Origin: JBDTSW01 sp963807385 | Lineage (GTDB): Bacteria; Actinomycetota; Thermoleophilia; Solirubrobacterales; 70-9 | Assembly: GCA_963807385.1 (NCBI GenBank) | Contig: CAWEBQ010000002.1 | Coordinates: forward strand, 496,001 to 560,000 | DNA: 64,000 nucleotides | Direction of reading: 5' to 3' | Part shown: one piece after another, positions 50,514 through 58,624 of the stretch | Numbering within the stretch: the stretch's first letter is position 1 | How the letters are laid out: each line of letters opens with the position of its first letter | Made by a program: the position numbers and the translations under genes | Notes under the pieces: model-generated | The model's database searches: none | Told to the model about the DNA's origin: nothing | The model's input: only the letters and a program-made list of their open reading frames with translations

Positions 50514-51811
50514 CCCGATCGGTCAGGATTTCCTCGCTGGCCGTTGCAGCTACCGGGCTTGCGCTCGGCATTGCCGCGTGCGGCAGCGACGACAGCGATA
50601 GCGGGGGTGGTGGCGGCGATACCGCCGACGCCAGCTTCGACCTGCAGGTGGGGGCGCTCGTGCCCCTTACCGGTGATCTTTCGGCCTTCGGTCCGGCCGG
50701 CGAGAAGGCGGCGAACCTCGGAGTCCAGGAGTCGCAGAAGGCCCTCGAGGGGACGGACATCACCCTCGCGGACCTCGAGTCCTCCGACACCCAGACCCAG
50801 CCTCAGGCGGCTCAGTCGGCAGCCGAGAAGCTGATCTCGGGTGGCGCGAACTGCCTCGCAGGCCCATGGTCGTCAGACGAGACGGTGCCGGTCGGCCGCT
50901 CGGTCGCGGCGCGTCAGCAGATTCCGCTGATCTCGCCCTCGGCGACGAGTCCTGAGATCACGGCCCTGCCCGACGACGGCTACGTGTTCCGCACGGCCCC
51001 GTCCGACGCGCTCCAGGGCAAGGTGCTCGCCGACGCAGTCGAGGAAGACCTCGGCGGTACCGACGGCACGGTGTCCGTCGCCGCGCGGAACGATCCGTAT
51101 GGCGAGGGCATTGCCAAGGAGTTCACGGCAGCATGGGAGGACAAGGGCGGGAGCACCACCGGTGATCCGGTCCTCTACGACCTCGAGCTGTCTTCGTACA
51201 ACTCCGAGGCCGACGAGATCGTTTCCGATGATCCGGACCGTTACGTGATCGTCGATTTCGAGGAGCCCTACAACGCGGTTGGCGCCGCGCTCGCCCGGAC
51301 CGGCGACTTCGACGCCTCCACGATGTGGACCGCCGACGGCCTCGCGTTCGAGGACGGGATCCCCGATTCGATCCCTCCGGATTCCCTCAACAGCGCCCAG
51401 GGCACGCGGCCCTCGTCGCCCGAGGGGACGGACACGGGCGATGCGTTCGACGAGCTGTACACCAGCTCATCGGGCGAGAAGAAGCGCAACACGTTCGACG
51501 CGCAGAACTTCGACGCGGTGACGCTGTGCGTCCTCGCGGCCGTCGCTGCGGGCTCGAACGAGGGTCCAGCCATGTCCGAGCAGATCGCCGAGGTCTCAGG
51601 TCCTCCGGGTGACCAGTACGACTTCACCCAGATGGCCGATGCGGTCGAGGCGCTGCAGAATGGCGACGACATCGACTTCGAGGGAGTCTCCGGACCCCTG
51701 GATCTCGATGAGAACGGCGACCCGACGGTTGGGTTCTACGAGGTGTACGCCTACAACGACAAGGGTGCGTTCGAGGTCAGGGAAACGGTGGAGAAGGGCT
51801 CGGACGAGTAG
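50501..51811 (+). CDS. livK: Branched-chain amino-acid ABC transporter substrate-binding lipoprotein
   Basis: This 436-aa type 1 periplasmic-binding-protein-fold lipoprotein has the lipobox GIAAC (Cys about 27), a Gly/Asp/Ser linker and then VGALVPLTGDLSAFGPAGEKAANLGVQE, GPWSSDETVPVG, QQIPLISPSATSPEITAL and VAARNDPYGEGIAKEF. It should bind Leu/Ile/Val or similar ligands outside the membrane. It faces the livHMGF genes across a shared terminator. Confidence 0.92.
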   Translation: MERLTRSVRISSLAVAATGLALGIAACGSDDSDSGGGGGDTADASFDLQVGALVPLTGDLSAFGPAGEKAANLGVQESQKALEGTDITLADLESSDTQTQPQAAQSAAEKLISGGANCLAGPWSSDETVPVGRSVAARQQIPLISPSATSPEITALPDDGYVFRTAPSDALQGKVLADAVEEDLGGTDGTVSVAARNDPYGEGIAKEFTAAWEDKGGSTTGDPVLYDLELSSYNSEADEIVSDDPDRYVIVDFEEPYNAVGAALARTGDFDASTMWTADGLAFEDGIPDSIPPDSLNSAQGTRPSSPEGTDTGDAFDELYTSSSGEKKRNTFDAQNFDAVTLCVLAAVAAGSNEGPAMSEQIAEVSGPPGDQYDFTQMADAVEALQNGDDIDFEGVSGPLDLDENGDPTVGFYEVYAYNDKGAFEVRETVEKGSDE

Positions 51812-51831
51812 CCCAACCACCGCCGAGTACT

Positions 51832-51870
51832 GGAAGACCCCCGGTCGCCACGGCGATCGGGGGTCTTTCC
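51832..51870. terminator. Bidirectional intrinsic terminator between livK and livF
   Basis: The inverted repeat GAAGACCCCCG...GTCGCC / GGCGAT...CGGGGGTCTTTC, with T-rich sequence on the plus-strand side, lies between the convergent ends of livK and livF. It can serve both. Confidence 0.85.
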
Positions 51871-52623
51871 TTATTCGGTCGCGGCGTCGACGCGGCCCGT
51901 GCCGCCGCCGAGGTACAGATCCGCGACCTTGGGATCGCGGATCAGCTCCGGGCCCGGGCCGGTGAACTTGTTCTGGCCGAGATCAAGCACGTAGCCGCGG
52001 TCGGAGAGCTCGAGCGCCCGCCGGGCGTTCTGCTCGACCATCAGGATCGTCACCCCGGCGCGGTTGACCTCGACGACCTTTTCGAAGATCGCGTCCACGA
52101 AGGCGGGGGCAAGCCCGGCGGACGGCTCGTCGAGGAGCAGGATCGTCGGGTCCGGCATCAGCGCCCGGCCCATCGCGACCATCTGGCGCTCGCCACCCGA
52201 CATGGTTCCGGCGGCCTGCCGGCGGCGCTCCTGGAGGCGCGGAAAGAGCTCGAACATCAGGGCCATGCGGGCCTCCGGGTCATCTCCGCCCGCCAGGGCG
52301 CCCAGCTCGAGGTTCTCCTGAACGGTGAGGCTGGGGAAGACGTTGTCCAGCTGCGGCACGTACGACACACCCTTGCGCGTCACGAAGTGCGGCTGGATCC
52401 CGGTGATCTCCTCGCCCCGAAGGCTCACCTTCCCCTCCCGGGGACGGACCAGGCCGAAGACCGACTTCATCAGCGTCGACTTTCCGGCGCCGTTGGGTCC
52501 AACGATCGTCACGATCTCGCCGCGCCCGACCTCGATATCGACCCCGTTCAGGATGTCCACCTCGGGCGTGTAGCCCGCGATCAGGCCCGACACGGAGAGG
52601 ACGATCTCGCGCTCCTCAGCCAT
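51871..52623 (-). CDS. livF: Branched-chain amino-acid ABC transporter ATPase LivF
   Basis: This 250-aa ATPase has Walker A GPNGAGKST, the signature MSGGERQMVAMGRAL, Walker B ILLLDEPSAGLAP and the H-loop replaced by MVEQNAR (normal for LivF). The ATG 52623 overlaps the livG stop by 8 nt; a GTG 6 nt upstream is an alternative. It energises uptake with LivG. Confidence 0.95.
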   Translation of the reverse strand: MAEEREIVLSVSGLIAGYTPEVDILNGVDIEVGRGEIVTIVGPNGAGKSTLMKSVFGLVRPREGKVSLRGEEITGIQPHFVTRKGVSYVPQLDNVFPSLTVQENLELGALAGGDDPEARMALMFELFPRLQERRRQAAGTMSGGERQMVAMGRALMPDPTILLLDEPSAGLAPAFVDAIFEKVVEVNRAGVTILMVEQNARRALELSDRGYVLDLGQNKFTGPGPELIRDPKVADLYLGGGTGRVDAATE

Positions 52624-53452
52624 CGCCACCGCCGCTCGATCCGCCGCCGCCCAGATAGGCGTCGATCACCTTCTCGTCGCTGCGAATCTCCTCGGGCGCC
52701 CCCTGGGCGATCACCCGGCCGAGAGCCATCACCACCACCTCGTCGGAGTGGTTCATCACGACCTCCATGTCGTGCTCCACGAAGAGGAAGCTGACGCCCT
52801 GCTCGCTCCGCAGCCGCTCCATGTGCTCCAGAAGGCGCTTGCCCAGGGTCGGGTTGATGCCCGCCATCGGCTCGTCCAGCAGCACCATGCGGGGCTGCGT
52901 CATCAGCGCCCTGGCCAGTTCGAGCAGCTTGCGCTGGCCCCCGGAGAGCGTGCCGGCGTAGTCGTTGGCCTTCTTCTCGAGCGAGAAGGTCTCGAGCAGC
53001 TCACGCGCGCTCTCGGAGACCTCGCGCTCGCGCCGGCGCGAGGCGAACGGCCTGGCGATCAGGCGGGGGAGATGCTCGCCCGGCTGATGCGGCGCGGCCA
53101 GCAGCATGTTGTCGATCACCGGCATCGCCGCGAGAGCCTTCGTGATCTGGAACGTTCGGACCATCCCGCGCCTGGCGATCGAGTTGGGCGACTTGGCGAA
53201 GATCGACTCGCCCCTGTAGGTGACCGCCCCGGAGTCCGGCCGGTAGAAGCCGGTGACGAGGTTGAAGAGCGTGGTCTTGCCCGCTCCGTTGGGGCCGATC
53301 AGGGCGGTGATGGACCCGTCCACCACGTCGAACCCGGCGCCGTCGACCGCCTTGATGCCACCGAAATCCTTGTGCAGATCGACGATCGACAGGATCGGCT
53401 CGCGGCCCGGGTCGGGGCGCACCGATTCCGCTGTGGCCGCGGCCTCAGTCAC
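52616..53452 (-). CDS. livG: Branched-chain amino-acid ABC transporter ATPase LivG
   Basis: This 278-aa ATPase has Walker A GPNGAGKTT, the signature LSGGQRKLLELARAL, Walker B MVLLDEPMAGINP and FVEHDMEVVMNHSD. The longer LivG-type insertion with ITKALAAMPVIDNMLLA is present. A Gly/Ser tail ends the protein. The start GTG overlaps the livM end by 8 nt. Confidence 0.95.
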   Translation of the reverse strand: MTEAAATAESVRPDPGREPILSIVDLHKDFGGIKAVDGAGFDVVDGSITALIGPNGAGKTTLFNLVTGFYRPDSGAVTYRGESIFAKSPNSIARRGMVRTFQITKALAAMPVIDNMLLAAPHQPGEHLPRLIARPFASRRREREVSESARELLETFSLEKKANDYAGTLSGGQRKLLELARALMTQPRMVLLDEPMAGINPTLGKRLLEHMERLRSEQGVSFLFVEHDMEVVMNHSDEVVVMALGRVIAQGAPEEIRSDEKVIDAYLGGGGSSGGGDG

Positions 53453-54455
53453 CGAGGACCATCTCCTCCTTCTTGCCGAGGGCTCCCTGCGGGCGGAACG
53501 CCATCAGGAGGATCAGGATCAGCCCGACGAAGATGAACCGCAGCGCCGCGATCTTGTCATCGCCGAGCGGGAGCTCGGCGAAGCGCATCCCCTCGAGCAG
53601 GATCCACATGATCATCGACCCGACGATCACGCCCGGGAAGCTCGCGAGCCCGCCGAGGACGAGGATCGCGTACCCGATGAAGGTGAACAACGGCTCGAAG
53701 GAGTTCTGGCTGACCGACTCGAGCTGGATCGCGAGCAACCAGCCGGACAGCGCGCCCAGGCCAGCGGCGATCGCCAGGGACTGCAGCTTGTAGGAGAACG
53801 CGTTCTTCCCCAGCGCGCGGGCCGCGTCCTCGTCCTCGCGAACGGCGCGCAGCACGCGGCCCCACGGGGTCCTGATCAGCGCGCGCAGCCCGAACGTTAG
53901 CGCCAGGAAGATGACCCAGGCCACCAGGAAGAGCGGGAGGCCGCCCCAGTCGGGACCGTCGAGGCCGATCGGCGAGAGGATGTTGTCCGTTATCCACTGA
54001 TCCGGGCCGTCGATGTACCAGGAGTCGACGAAGAACTTGTCGTTCTCCAACTCGATCGAGATCGTGCCCTGGTTTCCGCCGGTCAGCCCGCGCGCGTTCT
54101 GCGCCGTGTAGCGGATGATCTCCGCGAAGGCGATGGTCGCGATCGCGAAGTAGTCGGCGCGCAGGCGTAGTGAGGAGACGCCGATGATCAGGGACACCAG
54201 CATCGTGATGATGATCGCCAGGGGCAGCGCCAGGTAGAAGTTCACCCCGACGTCGACGACGAGGATCACGGCTGAGTATGCGCCCACGGCCATGAACCCC
54301 GCCTGACCGAAGTTGACCACTCCCGTGTATCCGACGTTGAGCTGCAGGCCGAGCGCGAAGATGCCGTAGACGGCGACCAGGATCCCCACGTTGATCCAGA
54401 AGCCGGTCGCGGTCAGGAAGTCGAGCGTGACCGCGGTGAGGAAGACGTCGGTCAC
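53445..54455 (-). CDS. livM: Branched-chain amino-acid ABC transporter permease LivM
   Basis: This 336-aa permease has about nine hydrophobic helices. Family motifs are GLQLNVGYTGVVNFGQAGFMAVGAY and the EAA-like loop TPWGRVLRAVREDEDAARALGKN. The GTG overlaps the livH stop (GTGA). An extracytoplasmic loop of about 60 residues (residues about 130-190) is longer than in E. coli LivM. Confidence 0.93.
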   Translation of the reverse strand: MTDVFLTAVTLDFLTATGFWINVGILVAVYGIFALGLQLNVGYTGVVNFGQAGFMAVGAYSAVILVVDVGVNFYLALPLAIIITMLVSLIIGVSSLRLRADYFAIATIAFAEIIRYTAQNARGLTGGNQGTISIELENDKFFVDSWYIDGPDQWITDNILSPIGLDGPDWGGLPLFLVAWVIFLALTFGLRALIRTPWGRVLRAVREDEDAARALGKNAFSYKLQSLAIAAGLGALSGWLLAIQLESVSQNSFEPLFTFIGYAILVLGGLASFPGVIVGSMIMWILLEGMRFAELPLGDDKIAALRFIFVGLILILLMAFRPQGALGKKEEMVLGD

Positions 54456-55465
54456 AACGTGCGCTCCTTGCCGAATATCCCCTCGGGCCTGATCAGCAGG
54501 ACCAGGATCAGGACGATGAAGCTGACGGCCACCTTCCACTGGTCCTCGTGCAGGACGAGCGTGGCCCACTCCTGCGTGAGCCCGATCACCAAGCCGCCCG
54601 CCAGGGCTCCGTAGGCATTGCCGATGCCGCCGAGGACCACCGCGGCGAACAGCGGGAGGAGCAGGAAGAACCCGGTGTTGGGCGACAGACGGCCGACCGC
54701 AGCGACGTAGAGAACGCCAGCGAGCCCAGCGAGCCCAGCCGACAGGACCCAGGTGAGGACGACGGCCCGGTTCGTGTCGATCCCGGTCGTCTCGGCCAGG
54801 TCGAAGTTGTCGGCGAGGGCCCGCATCTGGCGGCCCAGCGACGTCAGCCGCAACATCAGCGCCACGGCGACCACCACCGTGACGCCGACGACGACGACCA
54901 CCAGCTCGGTCCGCCCGATCGTCAGCCCGAGGAACGAGATCGACTCGGTCACGTTCACGTCGAGTGCCTTCGGCTGCGTGCCGGCGACGAGCTGGATCAC
55001 GTTCCGGAGCACGAACGCCAGGCCGAGCGTCATCAGCAGTAGCTGGAGCATCCCCGCCTTGCGCCGGCGCATCGGCCGCCACATGACCAGTTCGAGGAAG
55101 ACGCCGAGCGCCGCGGTCACGACGATGGCCATCAGGAGCGCCAGCACCAGGGGCACCCCGATCGTGACGTTGAACAGGAAAGCGACGTACGCGCCGAAGG
55201 TGAGCATGTCGCCGTGCGCGAAGTTGACGAGCTTGAGGATCCCGTAGACGAGGGTGAGCCCGATCGCACCCAGCGCGAAGTACGACCCCGACACCAACCC
55301 GTTCAGCGTTCGCTGGGCGAACAGCGACAGCCCGTAGGCAACGATCAGCGCGATCGCGATCGCGACCAACACGCCCACCGCGATCCACGCCGGATGCTCT
55401 CGCGCCCATGCCCTGACGCTCGTTGAGCGCCCGGGAGCCGCTCCCGCTATCTGGCCAGCTTCCAT
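54452..55465 (-). CDS. livH: Branched-chain amino-acid ABC transporter permease LivH
   Basis: This 337-aa permease has LNGLVSGSYFALGAIGLTLVYGILKLVNFAHGDMLTFGAY (helices 2-3), LTSLGRQMRALADNFDLAETTGID as the cytoplasmic coupling loop and a C-terminal IRPEGIFGKERTL. It has a non-conserved N-terminal extension of about 25 residues. A TAAGTT -10 candidate lies about 10 nt before the ATG. First gene of livHMGF. Confidence 0.94.
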   Translation of the reverse strand: MEAGQIAGAAPGRSTSVRAWAREHPAWIAVGVLVAIAIALIVAYGLSLFAQRTLNGLVSGSYFALGAIGLTLVYGILKLVNFAHGDMLTFGAYVAFLFNVTIGVPLVLALLMAIVVTAALGVFLELVMWRPMRRRKAGMLQLLLMTLGLAFVLRNVIQLVAGTQPKALDVNVTESISFLGLTIGRTELVVVVVGVTVVVAVALMLRLTSLGRQMRALADNFDLAETTGIDTNRAVVLTWVLSAGLAGLAGVLYVAAVGRLSPNTGFFLLLPLFAAVVLGGIGNAYGALAGGLVIGLTQEWATLVLHEDQWKVAVSFIVLILVLLIRPEGIFGKERTL

Positions 55466-55510
55466 ACCCGCCGCAAACTTACCCTTTCGCGCGTTCTGAA
55501 ACCCAACGCT

Positions 55511-56626
55511 CTACAGGCCAGCCCAGACCTCGAGCTTGCGCCCGACGAGCTCGATGACCGAATCCGTGAACTCCGTGGTGGAGGCATGGCCACCCAGGTC
55601 CGAGGTGCGAACGCCGGCGGCCACGGTCTCAAGGACGGCCTCGTAGATCGCCCGCGAAGCGGCCTCCGCCTGCTCGGCGACGGCCGGACCCACGTCATCC
55701 GCACTCGCGACCGTATCGCCCGCGTAGTGCAGCACGGCGCCGACGGCCAGGATCATTGCCATCGGGTTCGCCACGTCCTTGCCCTCCAGTGCGGGGGCCG
55801 TCCCGTGTGGCGCCTCGGCCATCGCAACCGACGTCCGCAGCTCGCCATCAAGAGCCAGCAGCACCGACTCGGCGCCGGCGATCGAGCCGAACATGGGGAG
55901 CACCAGGTCGGAGAGCAGGTCACCGTCGCGGTTGAGGCACGGGATCACGAGGGACTCCGTCGCTGCCCCGGTCACGAGGCCGGCGAGGGTGGCGTCGATC
56001 AGCACCGGCTCGTAGCCGCACTCGGGATGGCGCTCGGCCGCAGCGTCCATCTCCTCCTTCAGCATCCCCTCGTAGACCGGGCTGACGGTCCACTTCGGCC
56101 CGCCGTACACCCGCCCGCCGATCCGTTCCGCCTCCCGAAAGGCGAACTCGGCCACCGCGGCGCAGTCGGAGCGGCGGATCGTCTCGGTGCGATGCGCGAG
56201 CTCGTCCCCGCCCGCCTCCTCCCGCCACTGCTCGGCTCCGTAGGCATCGCCGACCGCCATGCGGCAGACCGCGATCGGATGGTGGACGCCCGCGACCGGC
56301 GTCACCCCCGGGATCCGCCTGCCGGTGCGCACGATCACCTTGCCGTCAATCTCCTCGCGCAGGATGCGGTTCGGGCTGCCCACGTCGTCGGCGCCCTCGG
56401 GGGTGATCGTCGCGGCCTTCAGGCCGAGCCCGGTCTCCCGCATCGCTCGCGCGGCCTTCGTGACGACGCCGTTATCGCTCGCGCGGCGCCCCTCCAGCGA
56501 AAGGTCGAAGCGGCTTACCTCAACATCGAGCCGCAGCAGCTCGGGGTCGAGCACCCGAAGCGATTGCTCGAGCAGCTCCTGGCCAGTCTGATCGCCGTCG
56601 AGCGCGACTATGGTGAGGTCGGCCAT
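55511..56626 (-). CDS. Isocitrate/isopropylmalate dehydrogenase-family protein (divergent)
   Basis: This 371-aa beta-decarboxylating dehydrogenase relative has IVALDGDQTGQELLEQSLRVL, VIVRTGRRIPGV, KWTVSPVYEGMLKEEMD, LVLPMFGSIAGAESVLL, EAPHGTAPALEGKDVANPMAMILAVGAVLHY. The usual substrate-binding Arg/Tyr/Lys region is replaced by GVHHPIAVCRMAVGDAYG, so its substrate may differ from isocitrate or isopropylmalate. The ATG at 56626 overlaps the start of the divergent zinc-ribbon gene. Confidence 0.85.
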   Translation of the reverse strand: MADLTIVALDGDQTGQELLEQSLRVLDPELLRLDVEVSRFDLSLEGRRASDNGVVTKAARAMRETGLGLKAATITPEGADDVGSPNRILREEIDGKVIVRTGRRIPGVTPVAGVHHPIAVCRMAVGDAYGAEQWREEAGGDELAHRTETIRRSDCAAVAEFAFREAERIGGRVYGGPKWTVSPVYEGMLKEEMDAAAERHPECGYEPVLIDATLAGLVTGAATESLVIPCLNRDGDLLSDLVLPMFGSIAGAESVLLALDGELRTSVAMAEAPHGTAPALEGKDVANPMAMILAVGAVLHYAGDTVASADDVGPAVAEQAEAASRAIYEAVLETVAAGVRTSDLGGHASTTEFTDSVIELVGRKLEVWAGL

Positions 56627-56966
56627 GGATGGAACATATGCCGAGAAGTGCACCTGGTGCGGGGAGGGGGTTGAGGCCGACGACGGCTTCCGCGCCTTCG
56701 AGCCGGCGGGCGAGCGCCGCGCCGCGTTCTGCCGCCTGGAGCACGTAGTGCCCTGGGCGATCCAGGACGCGCACTGGGAGGCCGGCGCGATGGAGGAGCC
56801 CGCCGGCCTGGGCGAGGAGATCACCGAGTGCGCCCACTGCGGCGAGCCGCTCGCTGACATCCACGTCCTCCTGGTGCGCCACCGCGGCGAGCACCGCATC
56901 CCCGACGGCTTCTGCTCGGTCGATCACCTGCTCGCCTGGGCGAAGGCGGGGGGCCGCTGGGCCTAG
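56625..56966 (+). CDS. Small protein with two Cys-rich zinc-binding motifs
   Basis: This 113-aa protein is built of two similar halves. The first has CTWCGEG ... AAFCRLEHVVPWA and the second has CAHCGEP ... GFCSVDHLLAWA, each CxxC plus C-x3-H followed by a helix with Trp. This is consistent with two zinc sites. Its ATG shares the CATG palindrome with the ATG of the divergent dehydrogenase, and its stop shares CTAG with the stop of the convergent hydrolase. The function is unknown; nucleic-acid or protein binding is possible. Confidence 0.8.
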   Translation: MDGTYAEKCTWCGEGVEADDGFRAFEPAGERRAAFCRLEHVVPWAIQDAHWEAGAMEEPAGLGEEITECAHCGEPLADIHVLLVRHRGEHRIPDGFCSVDHLLAWAKAGGRWA

Positions 56967-58003
56967 CCGCCGCCCTTCTGACCCTTCGCCTTTGAGCCCT
57001 TCTTATTGGAGCCCTTCCGCTTTTTGGCGGGCTTCGGCTCCACCACCGGCGGCGGTGCCGCGTCAGCGGCGAACTCCACGATCAATCGCGCCGATCCCTC
57101 TGGCACCTCGACCTGCGGGGTATGCCCGACTCCATCCAGCACCTCGATCCGCGCGCCGGGCACCGCGCCCCAACCCTCCTCGGCCTCCGGCGTGTCCACG
57201 ATCTGATCCTCGGCCCCGAGGATGACCAGCAGCGGGACGGCCGCCGAGCTGATCCGGGATGCGAGCGACTCCTCATCGCGGTAGTCGTCGAGTTCGGCCG
57301 GGACCTCCTTGAAGGAGGTGTAGGTCATCGCCCGGTAGCCCGGGAGGATCACGTCGGCCTCGAACCCCTCCGAGGGCTCGAACCCCGGCGCGAACGCCTT
57401 GGAGAAGCTCGAGCGGACGGCGAAGTCCGGCGTTAGCCGATACATGGCCTGACCCAGGACCGGCAGATACGCGAGGCGCGCCGGGAGCGGAAGCCGCCCT
57501 CCCTCGTTGGTCGGAGCCAGGTTCATCGCGACGACGCGATCCACGAGCTGGCTGGACTGCGCCGCGAGCGCCACCACCACGCCGGTGCCGACCGATTGGC
57601 CCACGACGACGGCTCCCTGCACGTCGAGCTCGCTGAGGGCGCCCGCAACGAGGCCCGCCTGCTCGGGGATCGAGTACCCGCTCGACGGCTTCTCGGAGCC
57701 ACCGTGGCCGAGCAGGTCGATGCGGATCACCCTGTGGTTCTCGGCGAGCAGCGGCGCGAGGTCGTCCCACCACTGAAGCGAGCAGAGATAGCAGTGCACG
57801 AGCACGATCGGTGCGCCCGTCGCACCTGCTGGCGCCGGCGTGTCCAGGACCTGGACGTCTCCGCCGGGCAGCTTCACGATCTCGCCGCCCTCGATCGTCA
57901 CGTGGGCGCCCTTCGTCTGCTGGTTGAGGACGGTCGTGTTGAGAGCTAGCAGCGCGGCGAGCACCACAGCCAGGCCGATCAGGACCTTCCAGCGGGTCCT
58001 CAT
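56963..58003 (-). CDS. Membrane-anchored alpha/beta hydrolase with Lys-rich tail
   Basis: This 346-aa protein has an N-terminal signal anchor (about residues 7-24). The alpha/beta-hydrolase core has the oxyanion region VLVHCYLCSLQWW, nucleophile elbow GQSVGTG (Ser about 141), an acidic residue near ILGAEDQIVDTPE and a catalytic His in DGVGHTPQVE. The C-terminus is a strongly basic low-complexity tail (KKRKGSNKKGSK...). The substrate is unknown. The start overlaps the HD gene stop (ATGA). Confidence 0.85.
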   Translation of the reverse strand: MRTRWKVLIGLAVVLAALLALNTTVLNQQTKGAHVTIEGGEIVKLPGGDVQVLDTPAPAGATGAPIVLVHCYLCSLQWWDDLAPLLAENHRVIRIDLLGHGGSEKPSSGYSIPEQAGLVAGALSELDVQGAVVVGQSVGTGVVVALAAQSSQLVDRVVAMNLAPTNEGGRLPLPARLAYLPVLGQAMYRLTPDFAVRSSFSKAFAPGFEPSEGFEADVILPGYRAMTYTSFKEVPAELDDYRDEESLASRISSAAVPLLVILGAEDQIVDTPEAEEGWGAVPGARIEVLDGVGHTPQVEVPEGSARLIVEFAADAAPPPVVEPKPAKKRKGSNKKGSKAKGQKGGG

Positions 58004-58593
58004 GCGCCCCTGGGGGCGACGTCCTCGCGCGGGCCAAGCCCGAGCTCGTCCGCGCGCCCGGCCATCGCGGCGATCAGGAACGCGATGTGCTCGTCGAGGT
58101 CCACCCCCATCTCCTCGGCGCCCTGCGCCACCTCGGCGCGGTTCACGCCCGCCGCGAACGACGGCTGCCTCAGCTTCTTCTTCACCGATTTCGGCTTCAT
58201 GCCATCGATCCCGGTGGGGCGGACCAGGGCGCACGCGGAGATGAACCCGGACAGCTCATCCACCGCGAAGAGCGTCTTCGCCATCCGCGTCTCACGCGGG
58301 ACCCCCAGGAAGGGCGCGTGCCCGGCAACGGCGTCGATCACATCCGGTGGGTAGCCGCGGGCCTCGAGCTCCGCCAACGCGTGCCGCGGATGACCGGTGT
58401 CGAGGTCCGGGTAGCGCTCGTAATCCATGTCGTGAACCAGGCCTGTGACCGCCCAGAGCTCCTCGTCCTCACCGTACATGCGCGCGTAGGCGACCATGCC
58501 CGCCTCGACGCCGAGCAGGTGCTTGCGCAGCGAATCCGACTGCACCCACTCGCACACCAGATCCCAGGCTTGCTGTCGCGTTGGCTGGCCCAT
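58000..58593 (-). CDS. HD-superfamily phosphohydrolase-like protein
   Basis: This 197-aa protein has HD-domain ligands in HLLGVEAGMVAYA (His), TGLVHDMDYERYPD (the HD pair) and VAGHAPFLGVPRETRM, then AVDELSGF with a final Asp. This matches the HDIG/HD family of small predicted nucleotide or phosphate-ester hydrolases. It is divergent from murA and coupled to the hydrolase gene. Confidence 0.85.
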   Translation of the reverse strand: MGQPTRQQAWDLVCEWVQSDSLRKHLLGVEAGMVAYARMYGEDEELWAVTGLVHDMDYERYPDLDTGHPRHALAELEARGYPPDVIDAVAGHAPFLGVPRETRMAKTLFAVDELSGFISACALVRPTGIDGMKPKSVKKKLRQPSFAAGVNRAEVAQGAEEMGVDLDEHIAFLIAAMAGRADELGLGPREDVAPRGA

Positions 58594-58624
58594 TCGGAAC
58601 GGTTTACCCTAGCCACGGATTCTG

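Noticed and set aside
56963..58003. alpha/beta hydrolase as the missing MenH
   Set aside because: It is membrane-anchored with a Lys-rich tail, is 44 kb from the men cluster, and lacks features specific to MenH.
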